Below, piece after piece: positions 49,791 to 58,880 of a stretch of 64,000 nucleotides of DNA. The notes beneath the pieces are model-generated. The model saw only the letters and a program-made list of their open reading frames with translations. It did no database searches and was not told the DNA's origin. Both the position numbers and the translations under genes were made by a program. The DNA is from CAYNQN01 sp964530525 (GTDB lineage Bacteria; Actinomycetota; Acidimicrobiia; Acidimicrobiales; Acidimicrobilacustridaceae), in contig CAZHBH010000002.1 of NCBI GenBank assembly GCA_964530525.1, positions 24,286-88,285 on the forward strand. Reading direction: 5' to 3'. The number at the start of each line of letters is the position of its first letter. The stretch's first letter is position 1.

Positions 49791-52700
49791 TCAGACGACG
49801 GTCGTCGGGACGACGAGCGTGTAGCGGTAGAGGAAGGCCGACATGGCCATCCGGGTCACCGGCAGCGTCGGGCCGAAGGTTCCGTCCTCGAAGCCGTTGG
49901 CGATGCCTTCCTCTGCCATCCAGGAGATGTAGGGGCAGAACTGGTCGTTCGCCGGAACATCGCTGAACGGAGCGGTGGTGCACGCCGGTGGGGCGTCGGG
50001 TCCGTTGGCGCTTCTGTAGAGGAACGCGCTCATGGCCTGGCGGGTGACGTTGCCCGTCGGGTTGAAGGTCCCATCCGGGTTGCCCTGGGTGATGCCCTCA
50101 TCTGCCATCCAGGCGATCTCCCCGCAGAAGTCGTTGTCGAGCGTGACATCCGGGAACGGAGCCTCGCTGCACTGCGGGTCGTCGCCCAAAGGTGAACCGT
50201 TGATGCGGTAGATGAACGCAGACATCGCCTGGCGGGTGATGCTGATCGTGGGCCTGTACTGCGGGCCCGGCTCATAGCCGGTAGACAGGCCCGTCTCGGC
50301 CATCCAGGTGATCTCGTTGAAGAAGTCGTCTCCTGGGCCCACGTCGGTGAACTCGACGGTGGCAGGGCCCACGGTGATCTCGTTGGAGACCTCTGAGAGA
50401 TCCGATTCACCCTCGGCGTTCCACGCGGTCACCTTGAAGCTGTAGTCGAGCCCTTCTTCGAGACCGATCACGTCGACCGTGGTCACGTTCGGACCGACAT
50501 CTGCAACCGGGAAGTCCCACTCCTGGGGCTCTTCACCAGAGCTGATGTAGACGGTGTAGCCCGTTATGGGCTGGCCTCCGTCGTCCTCCGGTACGTCCCA
50601 GCTGACGATGGCCATGAGGCCACCCGGCTCGGCGGTGACGTCCAGCGGTGGCTGCGGAGCTCCCTGGGCGATGACCTCGTGGCTCTGGGGCTCAGAGGAG
50701 CTCTCTGCGAAGTCGCTGTCTGGGTCTGGTTCGTAGACGGCCACGATCTCATGTGTTCCTGGCTCCAGATCCGAGACCACGACGACGGCTACGCCGTCGA
50801 CCAGCTCGGCTGCGCCGATCTCTCCGTGCTCGTCTTCGAAGACCACGGTTCCCACCGGGGAGCCGATCCCAGGGTCATCGGCCGTGACAGTCGCCGTGAG
50901 GGTGACGTCGTCGCCCTGGAGGGAGCTGCCCTCTGGGGTGACGGCGAGCACCGTCTCGGTCCCTATGGCCGGGTCGGCCACGAGGTGAGGGACCAGGACC
51001 GAGCTGGACCCTTCGACCAAGGGGCTGGAGGAGGTGAACACGGCCGAAAGCTGGTGCTCACCCGGCGCTAGGTCATAGGTGATCCAACTCGCATACCCAC
51101 CCGACACCGAGGCCGTGCCCAACGAGCTCTCACCGTCGAAGAACTCGACGTTGCCGACCGCCTCGCTCGGACCGACTCGGGCCTCGAGGATCACGGGGGC
51201 GCCGGGCTCGGAGGTGCCGCTCGGCGAGACCGACAGGGTCGTCTCGCTGTCGAGCCGTTCGTCGGGATCGATCACCCGGATGACGAACGGCTCAGACGTC
51301 GTGGATTGGTAGCGGTTCGGGCTGTTTGGCGTGTAGGTGCCGGTGATCTCGTATGTGCCCGCGGGCAGGCCCGGAGCGGCTCCAACAGCCGGGTACCCCG
51401 ATTGAGCATCGCTCGGCACCTTGGTTCTACCCCGGCCGAAGAGGGTGGTGGTGTCCACGCCAGGGGAGCCCAACGCGGTGACCTCGTCGGTCACGACGTT
51501 GCGAGCCACGTAGTCCACCTTGCCGCCGTTCGGGTTGCCGCTCCCCACGTACGACACGTAGCCGTCCAGACCCCACGGGGTGTTCGCCGGAATCGGCTCG
51601 CTCGCAGTCAGGATGGGTGGGTTAGCCGACCGGTTGGGCGCGACACCGGTGATCTCCAAGCCCATAGGGATGGGGCCGACCACCGCGGGGTCCACGGCCT
51701 CGTACTCGATCATCGTGCTCGAAGGAGCGAACCCTTGGTTGCTGAACGCCTGCATGGAGCTCACCGGGTTGCCCGAGTTGTACGTGGGGTCGAAAGACAC
51801 CGGGATCTGGCGATGGCCAGGCGTCCCGTGGAACCCCGCCTCGATCCTCACGGCAGCCAGGCCCGAGGCGGCGAAGGTCGTGTTGGTGGCGAGGTGGCCG
51901 GTTATCACGTTGGGGACCAACGTCTTGGCCGGGGCGGGCCCGATCGAGGCCGCCAACCGAGGGTCGATCTGGACGTCTGCGAAGAGGAGGGCGCCCACGG
52001 GGACCACGCCGGTCCCTCGTGTGCTGTCGCCCACCACCGTCAACGAGGTTGGGATCTCCTCTCCGACCACGGTGTGAGATCGCACCTCGGAAGAACCGAT
52101 GCCCCAGTACCACTGCGAGCGCAAACCCGGGACGAACACAGCTTGCAGCGAGTACACGCCAGGCGACAGCGCCGTCTGCAACGGAAAGACCCCATCGCTC
52201 GAAGAGCCCACGACGAGCGTCTGGTTGTTGCCCGAGACGCCTGGACCCACGATCGGGATGGCTGAACCGGTGAGGGTGTCGATGATCTCGATCTCTCCCA
52301 TCAAGAACTCCGCTGGGAAGGTGTTCGAGGCCGGGCTCATCCGCAGGTCGAGCGCGACGGGCTCACCCGCTCCGACGACCTCCGGCAACTGCAACGTGAG
52401 CGTCGGGGTCGTCTTCGTCACTGGTGGCAGAACGTTGACGATCGTCGGCGGCGACGACAGAGGGCTCGACGCCAACACGCTCTTGTTGCTGTCGTTGGGC
52501 CTGAACATGGCTCGCAGCTCGTGTTCTCCCTGGGGGAGCGGCGGGATGTTCAACAGCGTGGACTCGAACGGGATCGTGATACTCCCGGTGATCTCCGCCG
52601 CGTTGGATCCGTTCAAGTTGGACGTGGAGCCGATGAGCTGGGCGCCGGTGTAGAACTCGATCGTCCCCGCGGCGCGGAGAGGAAAGGTCGCTGTGTCAAC

Positions 52701-54740
52701 CGGTGTCGCCGTGGCGGTGAGGGTGATCGGTTGACCGAAAGCCGGCGAGGTGGAGCTCACGGATACGGGCGAGATCGCCGTGGGCGCGCCGGGCGCCCGA
52801 GGCGTGAGGGTGATCTCCAGTGAGGTGCTCGCCCCGGCGAAGGCGGCGCCGACCTGCGTGGCCATCGACACGCCATCGGCGTTCAGGCACGAGCCTGGCG
52901 CGGCGAACGGGACCGAGAAGCCCGCCTGGCTGAGCGTGAGGATCCCGCTGGTCCCCATGCGCGTCCCGCTGAGGTCGACTGGGAATGGCCCGATCGCACA
53001 ACCGGAGGCGAAGGTCTGCTCACCGGAGCCGAGATCGGCCGAGAAGACCTGGTAGTAGAGCTGCGTGCTCAGCGAAGCTTCGGCATCGGCGCCCGGCGCG
53101 ATACGACCGGTGGCGGGACCCACCTGCGCCAAGACTCCCGACACCGTCCCCCCGGAGACGTCCAGGACCGATTCGGGGAACAGCAGGACACCATCGAGGG
53201 TCTGGTAGCCGTCACCGTCGGTGCGGAACGTACCGTTGAGGATCGAACCCGTGGTCAGGGCGCCGGAAGCCCCGTTGAAGACCGCGCCGCCGGTCAGGGG
53301 AGCGTTGACTCCCGGGAAGAAGTCGACGAGCGCGTTCAGCACGAGCGCGAACGGCGTGGTCCCCGTCGCAGGCTTGTAGTTGACGTCGCCCACGTAGTCA
53401 GCCCGGAACTGGTGACCCTGGAGACCCAGGGTGTACTGGGCGCTGGTCACCGCGAAGGTCGTCTCGCCATCCTGGAGAGAGGCGACGCCCAGCGAGGTGC
53501 CGTCGCTGTCGAACAGGCGCACGTCACCGGTCACCTCCGGGCCGCCGTCCTCGGTGGGGAGGACCGACACCGACACGTTCGTCGACGGGGTGTTCGCCGA
53601 TCCGGCCTCGTTGATCCGATCCGGGCTGGCCTGGACCGCCACCTGCACCGAGGTCCGGTTCGCAGGGTTGGTCACCATCACCACGACCGGAGCCGAGCTG
53701 GAGGTGTCGAAGCCAGGCGCTCCCAGGTAGTGCGCGGTGACTTGGCGGGATCCGATGGTGTTGAGCGCCGCTGTGAGGGTGGCCGTGCTGGTCTCGTCGA
53801 GCTCGGCGAAGCCCAGCACCGTGGAGCCGTCGTTGAACCGAACGACACCAGAAGGTGCGCTCACGGTTGCGGTCATGTCGACCGTGTTCCCCGCGGGCAG
53901 CACGGTCGGGTCGACCGCCAGCTCTGTGGTGGTGGGTTGGGTGACCCCACCCCCGGAGGAGACGAACGTCTGGAACAGCACTGGCGCCGGGACCTCTCCG
54001 TCGGCCCAGCAACGCACTTGAGCCGTGGCTGCGCTGTTGTCCGCGGTGAACGTGTATCCGGAGGTCGGCTCGTTGAAGCCGGAGACCCGCGTCGAGATGT
54101 TCGAGCCGATCGGGCCCGTTGCCTTGACATTCACGTCGAACGACGGGTGCTTGAACGGTGTCGAGTTGTCAGGAAGGGATGGGTTCTTCACCACCTCGCC
54201 GACGGACAGCACGATGCGTGCCGGGCTGAAGCTGTCGTCGATGGCTATCGAGTACGGCCCCGCCGTGTTGTACGTCGAGTCGGGTACCAGCTCGACGCTC
54301 TGCACCTGCGCGTTCGTAGGGAGGTTGAACATCAGCTTGATGTCCCTTAGCCCCAGAACGGTCACGACCCCCACGATCGTGTCAGCCTTGTCCGGCAGGT
54401 AGCCCTCGTCGGGGACGACACGGAACGTGAACTCGCTGTCAGGCGAGGCGCTGGCGGGGTGCTCAACGGTGAATCCCAGAGGCTCAACCTGTGCTTGGGA
54501 CCCAGGACCTGCTCTGCCGATGCATGAGCTCGACCACTCGTTGTGGGTGGAGATCATGTCCTGGGCGCCAGCGACCGATGGCGGCGGGACGGCCAAGGCC
54601 AGGAGCGAGCCGACCATGGCCAGCACCAGCAGTGCCACGACGGAGGTCCGCCGTCCAGAGTGCACAGTGGCCGCTCGCCACCTCTTCATGTGCGTGGACG
54701 CGAACGCGCCACGCGCACCTCTACCCGACGATGAACTCAT
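49791..54740 (-). CDS. Giant secreted Ig-like/FN3 protein with three SLH repeats
   Basis: 1649 residues. A basic N-terminus and hydrophobic stretch (about 32-58, SVVALLVLAMVGSLLALAVP) form the export signal. Several Ig-like Big_3 domains follow (near 270-360, 365-470, 690-800, 810-910, 1190-1280 and 1285-1370), with an unclassified segment near 480-680. One fibronectin type III domain (about 1375-1465, PPLDVTAEPGG...AIVSWDVPEDDGGQPITGY) precedes three SLH repeats to the end. It is probably a wall-attached stalk or adhesin. Domain borders are read by eye. Confidence 0.83.
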   Translation of the reverse strand: MSSSSGRGARGAFASTHMKRWRAATVHSGRRTSVVALLVLAMVGSLLALAVPPPSVAGAQDMISTHNEWSSSCIGRAGPGSQAQVEPLGFTVEHPASASPDSEFTFRVVPDEGYLPDKADTIVGVVTVLGLRDIKLMFNLPTNAQVQSVELVPDSTYNTAGPYSIAIDDSFSPARIVLSVGEVVKNPSLPDNSTPFKHPSFDVNVKATGPIGSNISTRVSGFNEPTSGYTFTADNSAATAQVRCWADGEVPAPVLFQTFVSSGGGVTQPTTTELAVDPTVLPAGNTVDMTATVSAPSGVVRFNDGSTVLGFAELDETSTATLTAALNTIGSRQVTAHYLGAPGFDTSSSAPVVVMVTNPANRTSVQVAVQASPDRINEAGSANTPSTNVSVSVLPTEDGGPEVTGDVRLFDSDGTSLGVASLQDGETTFAVTSAQYTLGLQGHQFRADYVGDVNYKPATGTTPFALVLNALVDFFPGVNAPLTGGAVFNGASGALTTGSILNGTFRTDGDGYQTLDGVLLFPESVLDVSGGTVSGVLAQVGPATGRIAPGADAEASLSTQLYYQVFSADLGSGEQTFASGCAIGPFPVDLSGTRMGTSGILTLSQAGFSVPFAAPGSCLNADGVSMATQVGAAFAGASTSLEITLTPRAPGAPTAISPVSVSSTSPAFGQPITLTATATPVDTATFPLRAAGTIEFYTGAQLIGSTSNLNGSNAAEITGSITIPFESTLLNIPPLPQGEHELRAMFRPNDSNKSVLASSPLSSPPTIVNVLPPVTKTTPTLTLQLPEVVGAGEPVALDLRMSPASNTFPAEFLMGEIEIIDTLTGSAIPIVGPGVSGNNQTLVVGSSSDGVFPLQTALSPGVYSLQAVFVPGLRSQWYWGIGSSEVRSHTVVGEEIPTSLTVVGDSTRGTGVVPVGALLFADVQIDPRLAASIGPAPAKTLVPNVITGHLATNTTFAASGLAAVRIEAGFHGTPGHRQIPVSFDPTYNSGNPVSSMQAFSNQGFAPSSTMIEYEAVDPAVVGPIPMGLEITGVAPNRSANPPILTASEPIPANTPWGLDGYVSYVGSGNPNGGKVDYVARNVVTDEVTALGSPGVDTTTLFGRGRTKVPSDAQSGYPAVGAAPGLPAGTYEITGTYTPNSPNRYQSTTSEPFVIRVIDPDERLDSETTLSVSPSGTSEPGAPVILEARVGPSEAVGNVEFFDGESSLGTASVSGGYASWITYDLAPGEHQLSAVFTSSSPLVEGSSSVLVPHLVADPAIGTETVLAVTPEGSSLQGDDVTLTATVTADDPGIGSPVGTVVFEDEHGEIGAAELVDGVAVVVVSDLEPGTHEIVAVYEPDPDSDFAESSSEPQSHEVIAQGAPQPPLDVTAEPGGLMAIVSWDVPEDDGGQPITGYTVYISSGEEPQEWDFPVADVGPNVTTVDVIGLEEGLDYSFKVTAWNAEGESDLSEVSNEITVGPATVEFTDVGPGDDFFNEITWMAETGLSTGYEPGPQYRPTISITRQAMSAFIYRINGSPLGDDPQCSEAPFPDVTLDNDFCGEIAWMADEGITQGNPDGTFNPTGNVTRQAMSAFLYRSANGPDAPPACTTAPFSDVPANDQFCPYISWMAEEGIANGFEDGTFGPTLPVTRMAMSAFLYRYTLVVPTTVV

Positions 54741-54804
54741 GGAACCCCCCTGAATTGCTTATGTGACTTGACTGATTGACTGGCTTTCGAGATTCGGTGT
54801 GCCG

Positions 54805-55728
54805 CTAGGCGACGTCCTCCACGTCGCGGACGGCGGTGGCGCCGGCGAGAGATGTGCTGGGAAGCGAGCCGCCGAAGATCTCTCGCAGCGCCCCCACCAA
54901 CGGCCGGTCGCGATCGCTGGAGCGGTAGGCAACGTGGATGGGCACCACCCACTCGGGCAGGTCGACCACCTCCAGCTCCACCAAGGTGCCGTCGGCCAGC
55001 TCGGACGCAACGTTGGAGCGTGGGTACAGCGCCACCGCGCTCTGGCCGTCCTCCCCGGGGCGAGCCATGGCCGCGGCGCCGTCTGCGCCAGCCCCCAGCG
55101 CCACGCCCCAGCCGGGAAGCTCCGAGAAGTGCAGCGGGCCCCGGCTCGCCAGTGGGTGATCGGGCGTACCCACGCACACCACCGGGTCGTCGAAGGCACG
55201 CTCGATCACGATGTCGCGCGCCGAGGGGAACCTGGCGGCATCGGCGAGGTCGGCCGAGGGGCCGTCGCGGTCGGGCACGCCCAGGGGACCCTCGCCGATG
55301 GCGAACGATCCGAACCCCACGTCGCAGGTGCCGTCGGCCACCGAGGCGAGCACCCGTGCGCTGTCGACCTCCTGGAAGAACTTGAGGGTCACGTCGGATA
55401 TCGACGCCTCCACGAAGGGCACGACTGTGGCAGCCACCGACTGCTGAACCGACACCCTCACCACGTCGTCCTCGTCGAGGACGCCGGCCGCTTCGTCGAC
55501 GAGGGCCAAGATGCGTTGGGCGTACGGCAGGAAGCGATAGCCGGCGGCGGAGGGCGACATGCCATGCGGACGCCGGACGAAGAGGTCGACCCCCAGGCGG
55601 CGTTCCAACCTGCGGATCCGCTCCGACACCGATTGCTGGGCGACTCCCAGGATCTGCGCAGCCCCGCTCACGCTCCGCTCATGGGCGACGAGTGTGAAGG
55701 TTCGAAGGTCATTGACGCTGAAAGACAT
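54805..55728 (-). CDS. LysR-family transcriptional regulator
   Basis: 307 residues from ATG 55728 with GGGGG upstream. The helix-turn-helix is LRTFTLVAHERSVSGAAQIL followed by GVAQQSVSERIRRLERRLGV. The effector domain from about residue 90 has VRVSVQQSVAATVVPF and VGTPDHPLASRGPL. LysR proteins usually control the divergent gene; that is an alkB-type gene 172 bases away. The AT-rich stretch 55770-55870 between them is the likely site of its operator. Confidence 0.88.
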   Translation of the reverse strand: MSFSVNDLRTFTLVAHERSVSGAAQILGVAQQSVSERIRRLERRLGVDLFVRRPHGMSPSAAGYRFLPYAQRILALVDEAAGVLDEDDVVRVSVQQSVAATVVPFVEASISDVTLKFFQEVDSARVLASVADGTCDVGFGSFAIGEGPLGVPDRDGPSADLADAARFPSARDIVIERAFDDPVVCVGTPDHPLASRGPLHFSELPGWGVALGAGADGAAAMARPGEDGQSAVALYPRSNVASELADGTLVELEVVDLPEWVVPIHVAYRSSDRDRPLVGALREIFGGSLPSTSLAGATAVRDVEDVA

Positions 55729-55888
55729 CAGCCCCCCTAAGCACGGGCAGTTCCACAACCTTTGGTGAGAGATACAAGTTCAACCTACCTCACCATACAA
55801 GATTTCTTCAAGCAACTAACAAGGTACAGCCGTCACCCACTCATATCCAGTGGGCCAAGATCTGTGGGTGAGGGGAACAGATGTTCGT

Positions 55889-55894
55889 TAGGAT
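55889..55894 (+). promoter_or_regulatory. -10 element TAGGAT of a leaderless alkB-type gene
   Basis: TAGGAT ends six bases before the GTG start at 55901, so transcription would begin at or next to the start codon. The arrangement is the same as at the SufR-like gene (TAGAAT, GTG 30381). Confidence 0.45.
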
Positions 55895-55900
55895 GGCCGG

Positions 55901-56506
55901 GTGGAGCCCGTGCAGGCCACCCTCTTCGGCGCCGGGGAGCCCGCCGCTGAGCAGGCGGGAAGCTTCCAGCGCATCCAGCTCGACGCCGACAGCTGGGTCG
56001 ACGTGGCACGCCTGTGGCTCTGGGGGGCCGACGCCCTGCTCTCGCACCTGCTCGACGTGGTCCCCTGGCGCCAGAGCCAGCAGCGCATGTACGAGCGTCT
56101 CGTCGACACACCACGCCTGTCGTGCTGGTACCGGGAGGACGACGCGCTGCCGCACGGCGCCCTGGCCGACGTGCGGGACCTCCTGGGAGGGCGCTACGGC
56201 GTGAGCTTCGGGTCGGTGGGCCTCAACCTCTACCGCGACGGGCGGGACAGCGTGGCCTTCCATCGTGACCGCGAGCTGCGCCGGCTCGACGACACCCTCA
56301 TCGCCATAGTCACCCTCGGGGCGCAGCGCCCGTTCCGCATCCGACCCCTCGGCGGAGGCGCCTCCCTCGACCTGTCCCCCGCCTCTGGCGACCTGCTGGT
56401 GATGGGTGGAGCTTGCCAGCGCCAGTGGGAGCACGGCGTGCCCAAGGTCTCGGGCCGGGTCGGCCCGAGGATCAGCGCCTCCTATCGCTGGACGAAGGCT
56501 TCCTGA
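55901..56506 (+). CDS. alkB: AlkB-family 2-oxoglutarate/Fe(II) dioxygenase
   Basis: 201 residues. Iron ligands are His121 and Asp123 (AFHRDRE) and His178 (QWEHGVPK); the 2-oxoglutarate arginine is Arg190 with Arg196 in GPRISASYRW. It removes alkyl groups from bases in DNA or RNA by oxidation. It stands alone, divergent from lysR, and ends at a hairpin terminator. The start is GTG 55901, without a ribosome site. Confidence 0.9.
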   Translation: MEPVQATLFGAGEPAAEQAGSFQRIQLDADSWVDVARLWLWGADALLSHLLDVVPWRQSQQRMYERLVDTPRLSCWYREDDALPHGALADVRDLLGGRYGVSFGSVGLNLYRDGRDSVAFHRDRELRRLDDTLIAIVTLGAQRPFRIRPLGGGASLDLSPASGDLLVMGGACQRQWEHGVPKVSGRVGPRISASYRWTKAS

Positions 56507-56514
56507 GGTCTCCC

Positions 56515-56548
56515 CACACCCCCCGTGCGCACTGGGCACGGGGGTGTG
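56515..56548. terminator. Terminator hairpin after alkB
   Basis: CACACCCCCCGTGC (56515-56528) pairs with GCACGGGGGTGTG (56536-56548) with one bulged C and a 7-base loop. It lies nine bases past the alkB stop. Confidence 0.7.
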
Positions 56549-56599
56549 CAAGGGCCCGTGGCTCGGAGGCAGCGAGCAGTGCTGGGATAGCGTCTTGGG

Positions 56600-58546
56600 A
56601 TGGGTTTGGCCTGCAACATCTACGTAGCGGGCGGGGGGAACCTCTTCATGGGCGATCTGGCCCATCTCTACGCCGCCGCCCTGCGAGACCTCGGATTCGA
56701 CGCGCAGGTGGCCGTCGACGGCGTCCCCACGGGAGATCCCGAGCCGGTGGAGTTGATCGTGGCGCCGCACGAGTACTTCGAGGTGGGGCCCCAGCTCACC
56801 GATCGTGAGCGGCGCGCGGTGGCCCGCCGCTGCGCCATGCTCACCACCGAGCAGCCGGGCTCGCACTGGTGGGGCGTGCAGCGCCCGTGGGTGGAGATGT
56901 CGCGCTTCGTCATGGACATCAGCCCCGTCGCCGTCGACGAGCTGAACCGGTCGGGCATCGCAGCGAGGCGAGCCCCCCTCGGCTACCACTCGAGCCTCGA
57001 CGCGTGGGGCGGCGGCGACGCAGCTGAGCGAGACGTGGACGTCTGCTTCATGGGGGGCTCCACCCCCCGAAGGCGCTCGCTGGTGGGGAGGGTCGCCCCG
57101 GTCCTGGCCCATCGCAGCTCGAAGCTGCTGTTCCACGACCCCCGCATCCCGGTGACCGAGCCGTCGCGCTACTTCCTCGCGGGTCGCGACAAGGCCGGGC
57201 TTCTGGCCAGGTCGCGGATCTTGCTGAACGTCCACCGCGACGAGATCGCCTACTTCGAGTGGGTGCGCGCCATCGAAGCGATCGCAAACGGCGCCGTGCT
57301 GCTCACCGAGCCGTCGATGGGTGCCGAGCCGCTGGAGCCGATGGTGCACATGGTCGTGAGCGACGGGCCGCTTCTGGCCGCTCACGTGACCGCCCTGCTC
57401 GCCGACGAGGGCCTGAGGGCCAAGATCGCCCGCAACGCCTACGACTTCGTGCGATCTGAGCTGCAGCTCTCCGACATGCTCACTGCAACGGTCGTCGACC
57501 CGCTGTGCGAGACCGTGGCTGGATCTGCCGACGGCTCCTCGGCGGCCGACCTGGCCGTGCTGGTCGAGCGCTCGTCGCGCAGCTCCGCCGGCAGCACGCG
57601 GCAAGGTGCGGCAACGAGCGGTGTCGGTGGCCTGGAAGGCTTCGAGGGCCTGGTGCCGCCGGAGGGGCCCCCACCTCCCGTCCCCCTGGAGGTGCCCGAG
57701 ACCCCCGAGTACCGCACCATGGCGGGCCTCAGAAGGGTTCTGCTGGGGCAGATCGGCCTGCAGAGGCGGCTCCAGCGCTTGGAGCTGGAGCGTGACGGCG
57801 TCGATCCCGACGCGGTGCAGCGGCTGACGACCCCCGCCTTCGATCGCGCGCAGCCAGAGATCTCGGTGATCGTGCCGCTCTACAACTACGAGGCCCACGT
57901 GCTCGACGCCATCGAGTCGGTGCTCGCCTCGCGCGACGTGGCCCTGGAGGTGATCGTGGTGGAGGACGCCTCCACCGACGGATCGCGCGCCACCATCGAG
58001 CGCTTCATCGAGGAGAACCCCGAGGCTCCGGTGGGTGCCCTGCTGCGGGCGGCCAACAGGGGCCTCTCGAAGGCCCGCAACCTCGCCATCGCCGAGGCGC
58101 GCAGCGACCGCTGCTTCCTGCTCGACGCCGACAACTCCGTGTACCCCGACGCGCTTCGGAAGCTGCGCGACGAGCTGGACGCCACGGGGGCCGCCGTCGC
58201 CTACTGCATCCTGGAGGTGTTCGAAGGTCCGCCAGATCTGGTCTCGGCGCTGCCGTGGAACACCCGGACGCTGGCGCTGGGCCCCTACATCGACGCCATG
58301 GCGCTCATCGACCGCAAGGCGTGGGAAGCCGTGGGAGGGTTCCGCGAGGACGACAGCTCCATCTACGGCCTGGAGGACTACGCCTTCTGGCTGGCCCTGG
58401 CCGACAAGGGCTTCGAGGGTGCCTGGGTGCCCGAGCCTCTCGTGCGATACCGCCGCCACCCCGGGTCGATGACCGGCATCACCGCTCTCGACCTCGTGAC
58501 GCCGCTGAACATCTTCCGCCACACCTACAGGAGGATCCCATGGTGA
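56600..58546 (+). CDS. Two-domain glycosyltransferase (CgeB-like GT-B plus GT2)
   Basis: 648 residues. Residues 1 to about 300 resemble CgeB/Glyco_trans_1_2 proteins: DVCFMGGSTPRRRSLVGRVA, LLARSRILLNVHRDE and FEWVRAIEAIANGAVLLTEP. A Ser/Pro-rich linker covers about 310-375. From about 430 there is a GT2 domain: EISVIVPLYNYEAHVLDAIE, VVEDASTDGSRATIERFI, and LLDADNSVYP holding the DxD. Two sugar transfers by one polypeptide are implied. The next small gene overlaps its stop. Confidence 0.82.
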   Translation: MGLACNIYVAGGGNLFMGDLAHLYAAALRDLGFDAQVAVDGVPTGDPEPVELIVAPHEYFEVGPQLTDRERRAVARRCAMLTTEQPGSHWWGVQRPWVEMSRFVMDISPVAVDELNRSGIAARRAPLGYHSSLDAWGGGDAAERDVDVCFMGGSTPRRRSLVGRVAPVLAHRSSKLLFHDPRIPVTEPSRYFLAGRDKAGLLARSRILLNVHRDEIAYFEWVRAIEAIANGAVLLTEPSMGAEPLEPMVHMVVSDGPLLAAHVTALLADEGLRAKIARNAYDFVRSELQLSDMLTATVVDPLCETVAGSADGSSAADLAVLVERSSRSSAGSTRQGAATSGVGGLEGFEGLVPPEGPPPPVPLEVPETPEYRTMAGLRRVLLGQIGLQRRLQRLELERDGVDPDAVQRLTTPAFDRAQPEISVIVPLYNYEAHVLDAIESVLASRDVALEVIVVEDASTDGSRATIERFIEENPEAPVGALLRAANRGLSKARNLAIAEARSDRCFLLDADNSVYPDALRKLRDELDATGAAVAYCILEVFEGPPDLVSALPWNTRTLALGPYIDAMALIDRKAWEAVGGFREDDSSIYGLEDYAFWLALADKGFEGAWVPEPLVRYRRHPGSMTGITALDLVTPLNIFRHTYRRIPW

Positions 58547-58872
58547 TCGACGAGGAGCGCCGCAGGCGCGACGCCGAGGCCGCCCTCGGCGACCTCTACC
58601 ACCGCTTGATCGACGTGGAGCGCCTCTTGCACGAGGCCCGCTCTGCCACGGCCGACGCCAACGAGGCCAGGGAAGGCGTCGAGGCGGAGAGGGACGCGTT
58701 GCGCGCACGCAACGACGAGCTGGCAGCTCAGCTCTCGCAAGCGAGAGCTGAGCTGGCCGACGAGCGCCGCTACCGCTACGAGGCCCAGGCGGCGCTGACC
58801 AGCCTGCTCAACACCAAGACGATGCGCCTGGCGCGCATCCCCCGCAAGCTCTACTCGATGCTCCGCGGCTAG
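58540..58872 (+). CDS. Small coiled-coil protein coupled to the glycosyltransferase
   Basis: 110 residues. ATG 58540 has AGGAGG upstream and overlaps the glycosyltransferase stop. Residues 5-85 are a Glu/Arg/Ala heptad pattern predicted to be a long coiled coil. A basic amphipathic end follows (TKTMRLARIPRKLYSMLRG). Such coiled coils often sit beside surface-glycan glycosyltransferases and may tether them. It also resembles the C-termini of GT2 proteins, so it could be a split-off tail. Confidence 0.65.
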   Translation: MVIDEERRRRDAEAALGDLYHRLIDVERLLHEARSATADANEAREGVEAERDALRARNDELAAQLSQARAELADERRYRYEAQAALTSLLNTKTMRLARIPRKLYSMLRG

Positions 58873-58880
58873 CTCAGCCG

